Below, piece by piece: positions 1 to 7,970 of a DNA stretch of 12,138 nucleotides. The stretch comes from Phycisphaerae bacterium (GTDB lineage: Bacteria > Planctomycetota > Phycisphaerae > UBA1845): the NCBI GenBank assembly GCA_029260155.1, contig JAJDDU010000132.1, positions 1 to 12,138 of the forward strand, read 5' to 3'. The translations under genes were made by a program, and so were the position numbers. Below the pieces are notes generated by a model that saw only the letters and a program-made list of their open reading frames with translations, ran no database searches and was not told where the DNA came from. Position 1 is the stretch's first letter. Each line of letters starts with the position of its first letter.

Positions 1-1
1 G

Positions 2-3000
2 CCCGTGGAAGTCAGCCTTAGCCCGCTCGAAACGGCGGATGGACTTGTCGTCTCGGCCGCCATTCGCGACATCACCGAGCGCAAGCGGGCGGAAGACGAA
101 CTTCGTCGCATCCTGGAAGAGCTGCGCACGACGACTTTCTCGCGCGATTATGTCGATAACATTCTTCGCTCGATGAACGACAGCCTTCTTGTCCTGACTC
201 CCGGGGGCACGATCCAGACGGCCAACCGCGCAACCTGCAACCTCCTTGGGTACGAGGAAGACGAACTGGTCGGACGCCCCGCCAAGATGTTGCTTCAAGA
301 AGAAGAAGAAGAAGAAGAAGAAGAAGAAGAAGAAGAAGAAGATTCCACTGATTCTAGCATAACCGATGAGGCTCTTCCATTCAAGAGAACGGTTCTCCGG
401 CGACTCGTAACTGAAGGATCCACCAGCAACATAGAGACATGCTTTCTCGCGAAGGACGGGCGTAGGATACCCGTATTGTTTTCCGGCGCGGTCATGCGCG
501 ACGGGAACGACAGGGTGGAGGGAATCGTATGCGTGGCCCAGGACATCACCGAGCGCAAGCGGGCGGGGGATGAGCTAAAGGAGATCAAGGCCGGGATGGA
601 TGCCACGCTTGATTGCGTGTTCATGTTCGAACCAGACTCGCTTCGATTCTGTTACGCCAACGATGGTGCCGTCCGCCAGATCGGCTACACCGCGCACGAA
701 CTGGAAGGCATGACACCTCTGGACATCAAGCCGGCGTTCGATGAGGCGTCCCTCCGTGAAGTGATCGCGCCGCTCTTGCGAGGCGACGAGAAGTTCGCCA
801 GATTTGAGACGATTCATCGTTCGAAGGCAGGTAATGATGTGCCGGTGGAGATCCTACTGCAGTTTGTACCGGGCATTGGCGAGAAAGGGAGGTTTGTCGC
901 GGTTGTTCGCGACATTACCGAGCGCAAGAGCGCGGAGGCGGACATACGGGGGGCAAAAGAAGCCGCGGAAACAGCCAATCGAGCGAAGAGCGACTTCCTG
1001 GCCGGCATGAGCCACGAGCTGCGTACGCCGCTCAACGGCGTCATCGGCATGATGGAACTCTTGCTGCGCTCCGATCTCGGCGAGAAGCAGCGTCGGCACG
1101 CCGGCCTGGCGAAGGCCTCCGGCGACACGCTGTTGACCCTAATCAACGACATTCTGGACTTCTCGAAGATCGAGGCCGGCAAGCTGGAGTTGGAGACGAC
1201 GGATTTCGACCTGCGCTACACGGCGGAGAGCCTCGGGGTCTCGCTGGCTTCGCGGGCGGAAAGCAAGGGGCTGGAGCTGATCTGCAGTGTTCATCCACAC
1301 GTGCCCGCCCTTGTCTCGGGCGACCCGGGGCGCTTGCAGCAAATCCTGATCAACCTTACCGCCAACGCGATCAAGTTCACCGAAGAGGGGGAGGTCGTCG
1401 TCCGGGCGACGAAGGACGACGAGACAGACAAGCACGTGACCGTTCGGTTCACCGTGACCGACACGGGAATCGGTATCCCGTCCGATCGGAGAAACAGATT
1501 GTTTCAATCCTTCTCCCAGGTCGATGCCTCTACGACGCGTAAGTACGGAGGCACGGGACTCGGGCTGGCCATCTCCAAGCAGCTCGTCGAGTTGATGGAT
1601 GGCGAGATCGGTGTCGAGAGCGAACCGGGCCGGGGTTCGACCTTCTGGTTCACGGTGAAGCTGAAACGACAGGCGGCCGGCGAGTCACTGGCGCGGCCGC
1701 TGTGCGAAGACTTTCGCGACCTGCGAATCCTCGCGGTCGACGATAACCCGACGAACCGCGAACTACTCGTTGAGCAGTTGAGCAGCTTCGGCTTCGGAAA
1801 CGAGACGGCCTGCGATGGCGAAGAGGCCCTCGGGAAGCTCCGTGACGCAGCCTCTGATGGTACGCCCTTTGGTCTGGCGATTCTCGACATGCAGATGCCG
1901 GGCATGGACGAGGAACTACTCGCACAGGCCATCAAGAGCGATCCGGCTTTGGAGGATACCGTCCTGATGTTGCTGACATCGGGAGGCAACACCGACGATA
2001 CGGACCGACTGCGGCAACTCGGGTTCTCCGGATGGCTTACCAAGCCGGTCTGGCAGTCGCAGCTCCTTGACGCGATCCTCGAGGCACTCGTATGTGCCAG
2101 TGCGGGTCCGTCGCGTCGGGACGACGGCACTGATGAACAGAATCTGGCTACGGCGAACCTAGAACGCGAGACAAACACGGCAGGAGCCCGCATCCTGTTG
2201 GCTGAAGATAACGAGATCAGCCAGGAGTTCGCCGTCGAACTTCTGACAAGCGAAGGCTATCAGTGTCATCATGTGGGTGACGGTAAGCAAGCGGTGGATG
2301 CGGCGCTAAGCGGCGAGTACGACCTAATCCTCATGGACTGCCAGATGCCGGAGATGGATGGATTCGAGGCCACCCGCGCCATACGGCGGCACGAAAAGGA
2401 ACGTACGTGTTCCATAGGGAAAAAAGGCAGGATACCGATCATCGCACTGACCGCCAACGCGATCAAGGGCGATCGCGAACGGTGCCTTGAGTCCGGAATG
2501 GATGACTATTGTTCCAAACCGCTCGATCCGAGACGTCTGATCGAGACTATCGAATCGCATCTTGACCAGGCAACGGACGAAGTGCTCTCAGAGACCCTGC
2601 CGACGTTCGACGTCCCTCTGGAGCCGACGACGCAAGAGGAACCACCGGCGAGGCTCGCTTCAGCGCACGGGGAATCGCCGTTCAATGTCGATGCGCTTCT
2701 CAGACGCTGGGGGGACAAACGGGATCTCATCCACCGGACGATCACGAAGTTCCAGGCGAGCGTTGAAGCTGACCTGAAGGCCATTGAGGAGAGTGTCGCG
2801 TCGGGTGACAGTGAGAACACCGCGAACACTGCGCACAGCCTCAAAGGCGCGGCGGCAAGCCTCGAGGCTGGACGCGTGCGCGACCTGACCGCCCGGCTAG
2901 AAGAAATGGGACGAGCCGGAGAGCTCGAAGGGGCTGTTGTCTGCTTAACCGAGCTTCGCGATGAGGTTCGGCGTTGTATCGAGTTTGCACCAGACATAGT

Positions 3001-3028
3001 GGTGACCCACGGAACACCGGCGTCTTGA
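2..3028 (+). CDS. Hybrid sensor histidine kinase, PAS-PAS-HisKA-HATPase-REC-REC-HPt (5' end outside window)
   Basis: The frame is already open at the window edge and begins inside the end of a PAS/PAC domain, so the true start lies upstream; residue 1 here is the GTG codon at nt 5. Domains in order: PAC remnant 1-30 ending in DITERKRAE; PAS about 52-187, holding a run of 14 Glu at 99-112; PAS about 188-310; HisKA with the H-box SHELRTPLNG, phosphoacceptor H337; HATPase_c with an N-box near 448, DTGIGIP near 486 and GGTGLGLAIS near 516; receiver 1 with D628; receiver 2 with D778; and a C-terminal HPt domain with AHSLKG, H944. All catalytic residues for an H-D-H relay are visible. No membrane segment is seen in this part. 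The next gene, a receiver/HD-GYP protein, starts 15 bases downstream and is the likely phosphorelay output, presumably in the same operon. The input signal cannot be inferred. The domain call is near certain; the operon is inference. Confidence 0.95.
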   Translation, partial: PVEVSLSPLETADGLVVSAAIRDITERKRAEDELRRILEELRTTTFSRDYVDNILRSMNDSLLVLTPGGTIQTANRATCNLLGYEEDELVGRPAKMLLQEEEEEEEEEEEEEEDSTDSSITDEALPFKRTVLRRLVTEGSTSNIETCFLAKDGRRIPVLFSGAVMRDGNDRVEGIVCVAQDITERKRAGDELKEIKAGMDATLDCVFMFEPDSLRFCYANDGAVRQIGYTAHELEGMTPLDIKPAFDEASLREVIAPLLRGDEKFARFETIHRSKAGNDVPVEILLQFVPGIGEKGRFVAVVRDITERKSAEADIRGAKEAAETANRAKSDFLAGMSHELRTPLNGVIGMMELLLRSDLGEKQRRHAGLAKASGDTLLTLINDILDFSKIEAGKLELETTDFDLRYTAESLGVSLASRAESKGLELICSVHPHVPALVSGDPGRLQQILINLTANAIKFTEEGEVVVRATKDDETDKHVTVRFTVTDTGIGIPSDRRNRLFQSFSQVDASTTRKYGGTGLGLAISKQLVELMDGEIGVESEPGRGSTFWFTVKLKRQAAGESLARPLCEDFRDLRILAVDDNPTNRELLVEQLSSFGFGNETACDGEEALGKLRDAASDGTPFGLAILDMQMPGMDEELLAQAIKSDPALEDTVLMLLTSGGNTDDTDRLRQLGFSGWLTKPVWQSQLLDAILEALVCASAGPSRRDDGTDEQNLATANLERETNTAGARILLAEDNEISQEFAVELLTSEGYQCHHVGDGKQAVDAALSGEYDLILMDCQMPEMDGFEATRAIRRHEKERTCSIGKKGRIPIIALTANAIKGDRERCLESGMDDYCSKPLDPRRLIETIESHLDQATDEVLSETLPTFDVPLEPTTQEEPPARLASAHGESPFNVDALLRRWGDKRDLIHRTITKFQASVEADLKAIEESVASGDSENTANTAHSLKGAAASLEAGRVRDLTARLEEMGRAGELEGAVVCLTELRDEVRRCIEFAPDIVVTHGTPAS
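299..340 (+). repeat. (GAA)14 trinucleotide repeat inside a PAS domain
   Basis: Fourteen perfect tandem GAA codons encode 14 consecutive Glu residues, preceded by CAA and followed by GAT. The tract lies in the PAS domain just after the GYEEDELVGRPAKMLL segment, where many PAS domains have a variable loop. Because no GAG codon interrupts it, slippage expansion explains it better than selection for acidic residues. Changes by whole units would keep the frame and only alter loop length. Confidence 0.97.
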
Positions 3029-3043
3029 AACGGGAATAGTGAA

Positions 3044-4060
3044 ATGCAGATTCTGATTGTTGACGACAACGAGCTCGCTCTTGACCACCTGCAGGATGCG
3101 CTGAATGAAGCAGGTCACGAGGTGGCCACAGCGCACGACGGCGCCGAGGCGATTGCACATCTGCGCGCTAATCCTTGCCGTTTCGTAATCTCCGACTGGA
3201 ATATGCCGGGAATGAACGGGCTTGAGTTCTGCAGGGAAATCCGCAGCAGTGAGTTACCGGGTTACATCTACGTGATTCTTCTCACCAGTCACGCCCGGCA
3301 GGAGGATATCGTTGAGGGGCTTTCAGCGGGCGCGGACGATTTCATGACGAAGCCTTTTGATCCTGCCGAACTCACGGTTCGCGTACGGGCAGGCGAGCGA
3401 ATTCTGTCCATGGAAACCCGCGACGTGGCGATCTTCGCCATGGCCAAGCTCGCTGAGTCTCGCGACCCAGAAACCGGAGAGCATTTGGAACGAATGCGCA
3501 CGTACTCTCGGATTATCGCGCAGCACGTTGTCGACAGCGGTTTGTACGGCGATCAGACGGACAGCGCTTATACACAGCTCATCTATCTGACCAGTCCGCT
3601 GCACGACATCGGCAAGGTCGGGATACCCGACACTGTGCTTCTCAAGCCCGGACGGCTTAGTGATAGAGAGTTCGACATCATGAAGACGCACGCCGCGATA
3701 GGTGCGGAAACACTCGACGCCGCGGCGCGCCAGTATCCCGGTGTAGCGTACTTGCGACTAGCACGGGACATCGCTCTGACGCACCACGAACGCTTCGATG
3801 GAAGCGGGTATCCTGCGGGACTGGCGAGAGAAGACATTCCGCTGTGCGGTCGGATCGTTGCTCTGGCCGACGTGTACGATGCCCTGACCTCCAAACGTGT
3901 CTACAAGGCAGCGTTCACTCACGACGTAGCTCGAAGCATGATTGTCGAAGAAGCCGGCAAGCACTTCGACCCGGCCATCGTGGAAGCGTTTGTCGAACAT
4001 GAACAGGATTTCATTTCTACCGGGCGCAGCTTCGTCGAATCTGAAGCGGTCGCGGTATGA
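3044..4060 (+). CDS. Response regulator with HD-GYP domain (predicted cyclic-di-GMP phosphodiesterase)
   Basis: A 338-residue protein with an N-terminal receiver domain (about 1-120; acidic pair in IVDDN, phosphoacceptor D51 in VISDWNMPG, conserved Lys in TKPF) followed by an HD-GYP domain (about 130-325). The HD-GYP metal and catalytic residues all appear intact: H147 in ETGEH, H187-D188 in HDIGKVGIPD, H216 in MKTHAAIG, and H247-H248 with D252-GSGYP. Such proteins hydrolyse cyclic-di-GMP when their receiver is phosphorylated; that activity is inferred from the family. The gene starts 15 bases after the hybrid kinase stop and probably forms one operon with it, receiving phosphate from the kinase HPt domain. 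The ribosome binding site is weak (GGGAATAG upstream of ATG), which fits translational coupling. Length is typical for REC-HD-GYP proteins. Confidence 0.95.
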   Translation: MQILIVDDNELALDHLQDALNEAGHEVATAHDGAEAIAHLRANPCRFVISDWNMPGMNGLEFCREIRSSELPGYIYVILLTSHARQEDIVEGLSAGADDFMTKPFDPAELTVRVRAGERILSMETRDVAIFAMAKLAESRDPETGEHLERMRTYSRIIAQHVVDSGLYGDQTDSAYTQLIYLTSPLHDIGKVGIPDTVLLKPGRLSDREFDIMKTHAAIGAETLDAAARQYPGVAYLRLARDIALTHHERFDGSGYPAGLAREDIPLCGRIVALADVYDALTSKRVYKAAFTHDVARSMIVEEAGKHFDPAIVEAFVEHEQDFISTGRSFVESEAVAV

Positions 4061-4064
4061 GGCG

Positions 4065-4089
4065 GCGCGGTTGACCGAACAGGCCGCGC
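4065..4089. terminator. Weak GC hairpin between convergent genes
   Basis: GCGCGG at 4065-4070 pairs with CCGCGC at 4084-4089 around a 13-base loop, starting five bases after the HD-GYP stop. No T run follows on either strand, so this is not a classical intrinsic terminator. It may end transcription of the kinase operon or only reflect GC richness. Confidence 0.2.
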
Positions 4090-4153
4090 GAGTTCCGAGC
4101 TCCCTAACGCCGTAGTCAGGCCCAAATGGATTCACCAATCACGCGTCTCCGCG

Positions 4154-4513
4154 CTATGCGCCGCACACGTGGTGGGGACAGCGCGCAGTGTTTACGCATC
4201 CCGCCGCAAGCACGAGCCGCTCCACCGGATCGCCGCCGACGAGGTGCGTCTGAACGATTTCCTCAATGTCGTCTATTCTGACGAAGCCGTACCAAACCGC
4301 ATCAGGATAGACAACGATCATCGGCCCGTGCTCGCACTGATCGAGACACCCGGACTTGTTGATCCGGACTCTTGCCCCCAGGCCTTCGCGCTTGCACCGT
4401 GTCTTGAGCGCTGCGTGGATGGAGACTGAGTCCTTCGCACTGCAGCATCCGCGTGGGTGGCCAGCGGCTCGTTCGTTGGTACAAACAAAAACGTGACGTT
4501 CAAACTCTGCCAT
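4154..4513 (-). CDS. Thioredoxin-like [2Fe-2S] ferredoxin
   Basis: A 119-residue protein matching the (2Fe-2S) ferredoxin-domain family with a thioredoxin-like fold. Visible features: HVFVCTNER with C11, RGCC with C23/C24, then SGCLDQCEHGP with C56 and C60, followed by the family's VVYPDAVWYGFV segment. C11, C23 (or C24), C56 and C60 are the expected cluster ligands. The C-terminus has three further cysteines (C106, C112, C117), which are not part of the known cluster pattern and are of unknown role. Start: ATG with a GGAAG-like site about ten bases upstream. The redox partner is not evident. It is transcribed divergently from the TPR-like gene across a 241-base spacer. Electron transfer or cluster binding is inferred from the family. 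Confidence 0.88.
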   Translation of the reverse strand: MAEFERHVFVCTNERAAGHPRGCCSAKDSVSIHAALKTRCKREGLGARVRINKSGCLDQCEHGPMIVVYPDAVWYGFVRIDDIEEIVQTHLVGGDPVERLVLAAGCVNTARCPHHVCGA

Positions 4514-4754
4514 CCGATTTCAACTTCCATCCCGACCCAACGTTTACGACCGCACCGAACGCAATTTCTCCGTGCAATCCCGGTTCGGCGCGCCACCAAC
4601 GCCATGGTATGATCGAAGCAAGCCGCACTCAAGGCGCTTGGGGCTATGCTGGCTGACGCGACTGGAGTACGACTCAGTTTCACTGGCGGCGCGCCCGAAG
4701 GTCGGACCGAGGCGTGCCGATGTTACTAGGGACAAGAGCTGAGGAGTCATTGCG

Positions 4755-5075
4755 ATGGATATTTCGCGGTTTCGAAAGCTGGTCGCCATAGATGAGGACG
4801 ACCCGTTGAGTCGCTTCGCGCTTGGGCAGGCGTTGGTACAAGAGGGAAGCGCCGAGGCGATGAGTGAGGCGGCCGAGCACCTTCTCTTTGCCAACGCAAC
4901 GGCCCCGGATCATTTGGCCACCTACCACGTGCTCGGCCAACTGCTCATCGATTTGGGCCGGAACAGTGAAGCCCGAGACGTCTTGTCCGCGGGCTGCAAG
5001 AAAGTAGAGGCCATCGGCGGTGGCATGGGCCGCGACCTCGGCCCAGCGATGGCAGACTTGCTCGAATCGCTCTAA
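4755..5075 (+). CDS. Small TPR-like helical protein
   Basis: A 106-residue, probably cytoplasmic, helical protein. Residues about 19-40 (SRFALGQALVQEG and on) and 57-80 (YHVLGQLLIDLGRNSEARDV) have the A/G/L spacing of tetratricopeptide repeat helices, giving roughly two degenerate TPR units. No signal peptide, membrane segment or catalytic motif is visible. The start is well supported: GAGGAG at 4741-4746, eight bases before ATG. Its TAA overlaps the convergent zinc-ribbon gene by four bases. TPR proteins are usually scaffolds for protein contacts; no partner can be named here, though the neighbouring divergent ferredoxin is a candidate by position only. Confidence 0.8.
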   Translation: MDISRFRKLVAIDEDDPLSRFALGQALVQEGSAEAMSEAAEHLLFANATAPDHLATYHVLGQLLIDLGRNSEARDVLSAGCKKVEAIGGGMGRDLGPAMADLLESL

Positions 5076-5311
5076 TCCAAGTCGCCCACAATCGTTCGTA
5101 CGTCGACCGTTCCCGACGAGACACTAGGTTTCACGCGCCGAACTACAGAACCGGATTCTGCCGACACACGTGGCATGAAAATATCTTCGCAACTCTCCAC
5201 GTAGCCGCAGAGTTCGCAGATTCGCTTGCAGCTACGGGATTCCAGTTGTCCCAGTTGGCACAGCGGACAAAGCAAATCGTCTGCTCGGTTTGTCGACTGA
5301 TTGTAGTTCAT
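5072..5311 (-). CDS. Small zinc-ribbon protein
   Basis: A 79-residue protein with two cysteine pairs typical of a zinc ribbon: CPLC (C15, C18) and CELCGY (C32, C35), followed by VESCEDIF. Two further cysteines (C28, C41) lie close by. The polar C-terminal half has no recognisable motif. I chose the ATG at 5311 because GGAGAG lies nine bases upstream; the frame is open further, to an ATG at 5353 (93 residues), but that start would place the good ribosome site inside the gene. It lies 48 bases downstream of the DUF393 gene on the same strand, so the two may be cotranscribed. Zinc binding is inferred from the motif; cellular role unknown. Confidence 0.75.
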   Translation of the reverse strand: MNYNQSTNRADDLLCPLCQLGQLESRSCKRICELCGYVESCEDIFMPRVSAESGSVVRRVKPSVSSGTVDVRTIVGDLD

Positions 5312-5359
5312 CACACTCATCTCTCCGGGCATGCTCGATGCACGTCCATTCACCGAAGT

Positions 5360-5818
5360 CTACCTCGCACGCTTTGAATGTCGAATCGGCCCGCAGGTTC
5401 CGTCGTTGCACGCCCCGCCGAGTGATTGCCGATTGGCTGCGACCCATGCGTAAGCAGTCCGCGTAAACCAATGGATTCCAGGGACCTTGTACAACCAAGC
5501 GATTCGTCGCCAGTATCGAAGGCGACCTGCGATTTGATACGCCGCATCCGCACCAACGTGGACGGCGTCGTCGGGCGTAATCAGCCGCATGCCCGTGTCG
5601 AATTCTCCCACAACAAGTTGTGGAAATCGCTCGGTGAGCCCTTCCGTCTGCCGCGTAACGAATTCAAACGTGCCGCTCCGCTCCACGCGGAGAATTCGAG
5701 CCACCCATCCGCGACAAAACGAGCAGTCACCGTCGTAAACAAGGATCGACCGGCAGCGTAACGCCCGCGTCAAGCCGGTGTTAATCGCTGCACCGCTTAA
5801 TTCGTCAGCCCTGCTCAC
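5360..5818 (-). CDS. DCC family (DUF393) thiol-disulfide oxidoreductase-like protein
   Basis: A 152-residue protein with the family signature near the N-terminus: ILVYDGDCSFC, in which C32 and C35 form a CxxC pair. It continues with the hydrophobic and aromatic pattern of DUF393 (FEFVTRQ, VGADAAYQIAGRLRYWRRIAWLYKVPG, WFTRTAYAWVAANR) and ends with a short cysteine pair in GGACNDGTC. The family is predicted to have thiol-disulfide chemistry, although substrates are generally unknown. The frame stays open upstream to 6268, but that part is antisense to the DUF971 gene and lies outside the family domain, so I place the start at the GTG at 5818, preceded by a TTGGGGA site. A TATACT -10-like box lies at 5841-5846 on this strand. 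The exact start is uncertain; the family call is solid. Confidence 0.82.
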   Translation of the reverse strand: MSRADELSGAAINTGLTRALRCRSILVYDGDCSFCRGWVARILRVERSGTFEFVTRQTEGLTERFPQLVVGEFDTGMRLITPDDAVHVGADAAYQIAGRLRYWRRIAWLYKVPGIHWFTRTAYAWVAANRQSLGGACNDGTCGPIRHSKRAR

Positions 5819-5819
5819 C

Positions 5820-5872
5820 CGAATCCCCAATCTGACGAGTAGTATAGTGCAATCTCGCGAGGCTTTGCTAGG
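5820..5872. promoter_or_regulatory. Divergent spacer with candidate promoter
   Basis: The spacer between the divergent DUF393 and DUF971 genes must carry both promoters or lie within leader RNA. The sequence AGTATAGT at 5841-5848 reads TATACT on the - strand and TATAGT on the + strand, both close to a bacterial -10 box. No convincing -35 box is found at the right distance for either direction. Confidence 0.25.
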
Positions 5873-6190
5873 ATGGGCGAGACGATGATGAACGACACCC
5901 CAACGAACATCAAGTTGAAACGAGCGGAGCGAGTGCTCGAGATAACCTGGAGCAATACGTCTCCACGCCGCTACGACGCAAGATTGCTCCGGTGCGAGTG
6001 CCGATGCGCCGGCTGCGTCGATGAGCGAACAGGAATCCGCACGCTCGACGTCAATGCGGTGCCAGCCGACATCGGCGTCGAGCGCATCGAACTCGTCGGC
6101 AATTACGCCATCAAATTGCGGTTCTCCGATGGCCACGACACCGGCATCTATCCGTGGGACCGACTCGACCAAATGAACTCCGCCCTCTAG
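5873..6190 (+). CDS. DUF971 (GBBH-like N-terminal domain) protein
   Basis: A 105-residue single-domain protein. It shows the DUF971 pattern: PTNIKLKRAERVLEITW, a cysteine cluster C41-E-C43-R-C45-A-G-C48-VDE, RTLDVNAVPADI, VGNYAIKLRFSDGH with H87, and TGIYPWDRL. In gamma-butyrobetaine hydroxylase the equivalent domain binds zinc through three Cys and one His, and those residues are present here. Stand-alone DUF971 proteins occur widely and are sometimes fused to or beside Mrp/ApbC-type Fe-S carriers, so an Fe-S link is plausible but not shown. Start: ATG at 5873 with GAGG ten bases upstream; ATG codons at 5885 and 5888 are alternatives and would fit the usual short N-terminus better. It is divergent from the DUF393 gene. 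Confidence 0.87.
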   Translation: MGETMMNDTPTNIKLKRAERVLEITWSNTSPRRYDARLLRCECRCAGCVDERTGIRTLDVNAVPADIGVERIELVGNYAIKLRFSDGHDTGIYPWDRLDQMNSAL

Positions 6191-6367
6191 CGGCGATGCC
6201 CTGACATCGTGGTCGGTGTTCCATCTCATCAGTCGTCCATGAAAAAACTCTGCGATTCCCTCCGGCATCGCGGGCGCGGGCGCTTCGTGGGGGCGCAGCG
6301 GGCACCGATCTTGTGCTGGGTTGTCAAACTGCGCGTTTCAGCGGGATGTGATGGACGCTGGGCGGCC

Positions 6368-6414
6368 TGCTATTTACGCCGACATTCTGGACTTTCGTGC
6401 GCGAGTTCTCGCCA
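6368..6414 (+). repeat. Left terminal inverted repeat of the insertion sequence
   Basis: Begins TGCTATTTACG and ends with the conserved block GCGCGAGTTCTCGCCA, read inward. It differs from the right end at six positions, all outside the final 17 bases. The inner conserved block is a likely transposase binding site. Confidence 0.88.
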
Positions 6415-6579
6415 CTTTGCCCAATCGAGAATGGCAGCCTGGCGGTCAAGGTTGGCGCTCGGGCTTGGTCCTTTCGGGCGGATGCGGGTCTGCGACATTC
6501 TGGCGAGATGCCAGCCCGGACCTCTCTGATGTGGCCTCGAATGACGGCATAGGCTCTGCTTCGTGTGCGTCGCTTCATG

Positions 6580-7866
6580 TCAATCGGCCAACAACGCTGA
6601 TGGCCGGCACATCGGGCACGATGTTTCACGATTCAGTTTCATCCGGGATTGGCGTGCGACGTTCTTGGCGGCGTCGAGTGCATCTGGAATGCGGTCCCCG
6701 GTACCGAAGTACATCTCGTCCGGTGTTTGACCGCGGAACGCAGAGTGGGGAAGACGCGTGTTGTGCTCGTCCACATAGAAGCTGACCAGCTTCTTGAGCC
6801 TGGTGACCGTGTCAAGCGTGTTCAAGAACAGCCACTGGTGTTTGAGCGCTCGCCACCAGGATTCGATGAGCGAGTTGGAGAACGAGATGTCGGTCTGGGC
6901 GAGACGCCGGCGGAGGAGTCCAGAATCGACCAGCTCATCAACGGCACTGTTGAAGTTCTCGACGCCGCCGTCAACGAGGAGAGTTGGTTTCTCGTCGATC
7001 AACCCACTCGAGGCGCCGAGCAGTAGTTCGGCCGTGATACTTGGATCGAACGCCGAGGACACCTTCCACGCGAGTATGCGGCGTGAGAAGTTATCGATGA
7101 CGGCGTGAAGATACGCGCGGGTTCCATCGAGAAGTCGAATCAGCGTTGTATCGACATGCCAGATCTCATTGGGAGCGGAGCTTCGAATGCCGTCCTTCGG
7201 CTTGGATGGATGGACGCGCAAACGTGGCCGCCGCCACTTGTGAAGTCGCACGAGCTTGTACCAAGTCGTGGCAGAGGCAAAGACCTTGCCGAGCCGCTGA
7301 GCAAGGAGGGCCAGTGTTCCGGTTGGGACATGGCGGTACTCCTCGGAAGTCACCATCTCTCTAATCGTCTCGACCTCGTCCCTCGTCAGTTGTTGCGGTG
7401 AGGAGCGTGGACAGGAAGACATATCGTCGAGACCGCACTCATCCTCGCGCTTCCACGCATGGTACCGTGACGACGACAACCGAAGTACACGCAGAACGGT
7501 TCGTAACGGAAGAACGGAACGCGAGCGATCGACTGCTCGAAGCAGCGAGAACTTTGTCGCTGCATCGGGGAGCCGGAAGCAGGTGAGCGAGAAGCCAGGC
7601 ACTCTCGTCAACACGACCAGGAGCCGAAGCAATGCCACGAGCCGTTCAACGCGTTTGCGAAGAACGAACACTTCCTGCTGAAGGCTGAGGACGTCCATAG
7701 CGAAGACGTCAACCGTGACTACCTCGGCGCGAGTCGATGTGAGCCAACCGCGAGCGGTGGAGCGAGGGACACCTCGCCGTTCCGCGTTCCCAATGTCACC
7801 TGTTGATCGGACAAGATCACGAAGCCGATGGTCATATCTGCGCAGAGTTTGAGTCGTGGGGTTCAT
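6580..7866 (-). CDS. DDE (rve core) transposase
   Basis: A 428-residue intact transposase in one reading frame. An N-terminal helix-turn-helix (about 23-42, GDIGNAERRGVPRSTARGWL) is followed by a leucine- and arginine-rich coiled coil (about 60-86), as expected for DNA binding and oligomerisation. The integrase core has D239 in IWHVDTT, D299 in LLVDGGVEN and E335 in NSLIESWWRALKH, a D-59-D-35-E spacing, and continues with FYVDEHNTRLPHSAFRGQTPDEMYFG, the usual C-terminal rve signature. IS3-family elements normally split this protein over two frames joined by frameshifting; here HTH and catalytic core share one frame, as in IS481-like elements. The start ATG has only a weak ribosome site (TTGAG). 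The exact IS family is not settled from the sequence. Confidence 0.93.
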   Translation of the reverse strand: MNPTTQTLRRYDHRLRDLVRSTGDIGNAERRGVPRSTARGWLTSTRAEVVTVDVFAMDVLSLQQEVFVLRKRVERLVALLRLLVVLTRVPGFSLTCFRLPDAATKFSLLRAVDRSRSVLPLRTVLRVLRLSSSRYHAWKREDECGLDDMSSCPRSSPQQLTRDEVETIREMVTSEEYRHVPTGTLALLAQRLGKVFASATTWYKLVRLHKWRRPRLRVHPSKPKDGIRSSAPNEIWHVDTTLIRLLDGTRAYLHAVIDNFSRRILAWKVSSAFDPSITAELLLGASSGLIDEKPTLLVDGGVENFNSAVDELVDSGLLRRRLAQTDISFSNSLIESWWRALKHQWLFLNTLDTVTRLKKLVSFYVDEHNTRLPHSAFRGQTPDEMYFGTGDRIPDALDAAKNVARQSRMKLNRETSCPMCRPSALLAD

Positions 7867-7970
7867 TACTCAATCATGACGTCCGTCGCCGTCGCGGCAA
7901 TTCCGGTGGAGCCAACGAGACGCAAGTCAAACAAGGCGGAGCTTGAATCCTCGGCAGTTACTGGTGATAC

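Noticed and set aside
295..624. Poly-serine protein on the - strand
   Set aside because: The serine run is only the reverse reading of the GAA repeat inside the kinase gene.
1504..2193. 229-codon open frame on the - strand inside the hybrid kinase
   Set aside because: It is a serine/arginine-rich shadow of the GC-rich kinase coding sequence with no family motif.
4514..4754. Promoter with TATGAT at 4608-4613 in the ferredoxin/TPR spacer
   Set aside because: No matching -35 box at the right distance; one -10-like hexamer is too weak to call.
5819..6268. 150-codon upstream extension of the DUF393 frame on the - strand
   Set aside because: It is antisense to the DUF971 gene, which has clear family motifs, and DUF393 domains begin just before the DGDCSFC motif.
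6191..6367. Small gene between the DUF971 gene and the insertion sequence
   Set aside because: The short frames here lack a ribosome site or any recognisable motif and run into the inverted repeat; I see nothing supported in this stretch.
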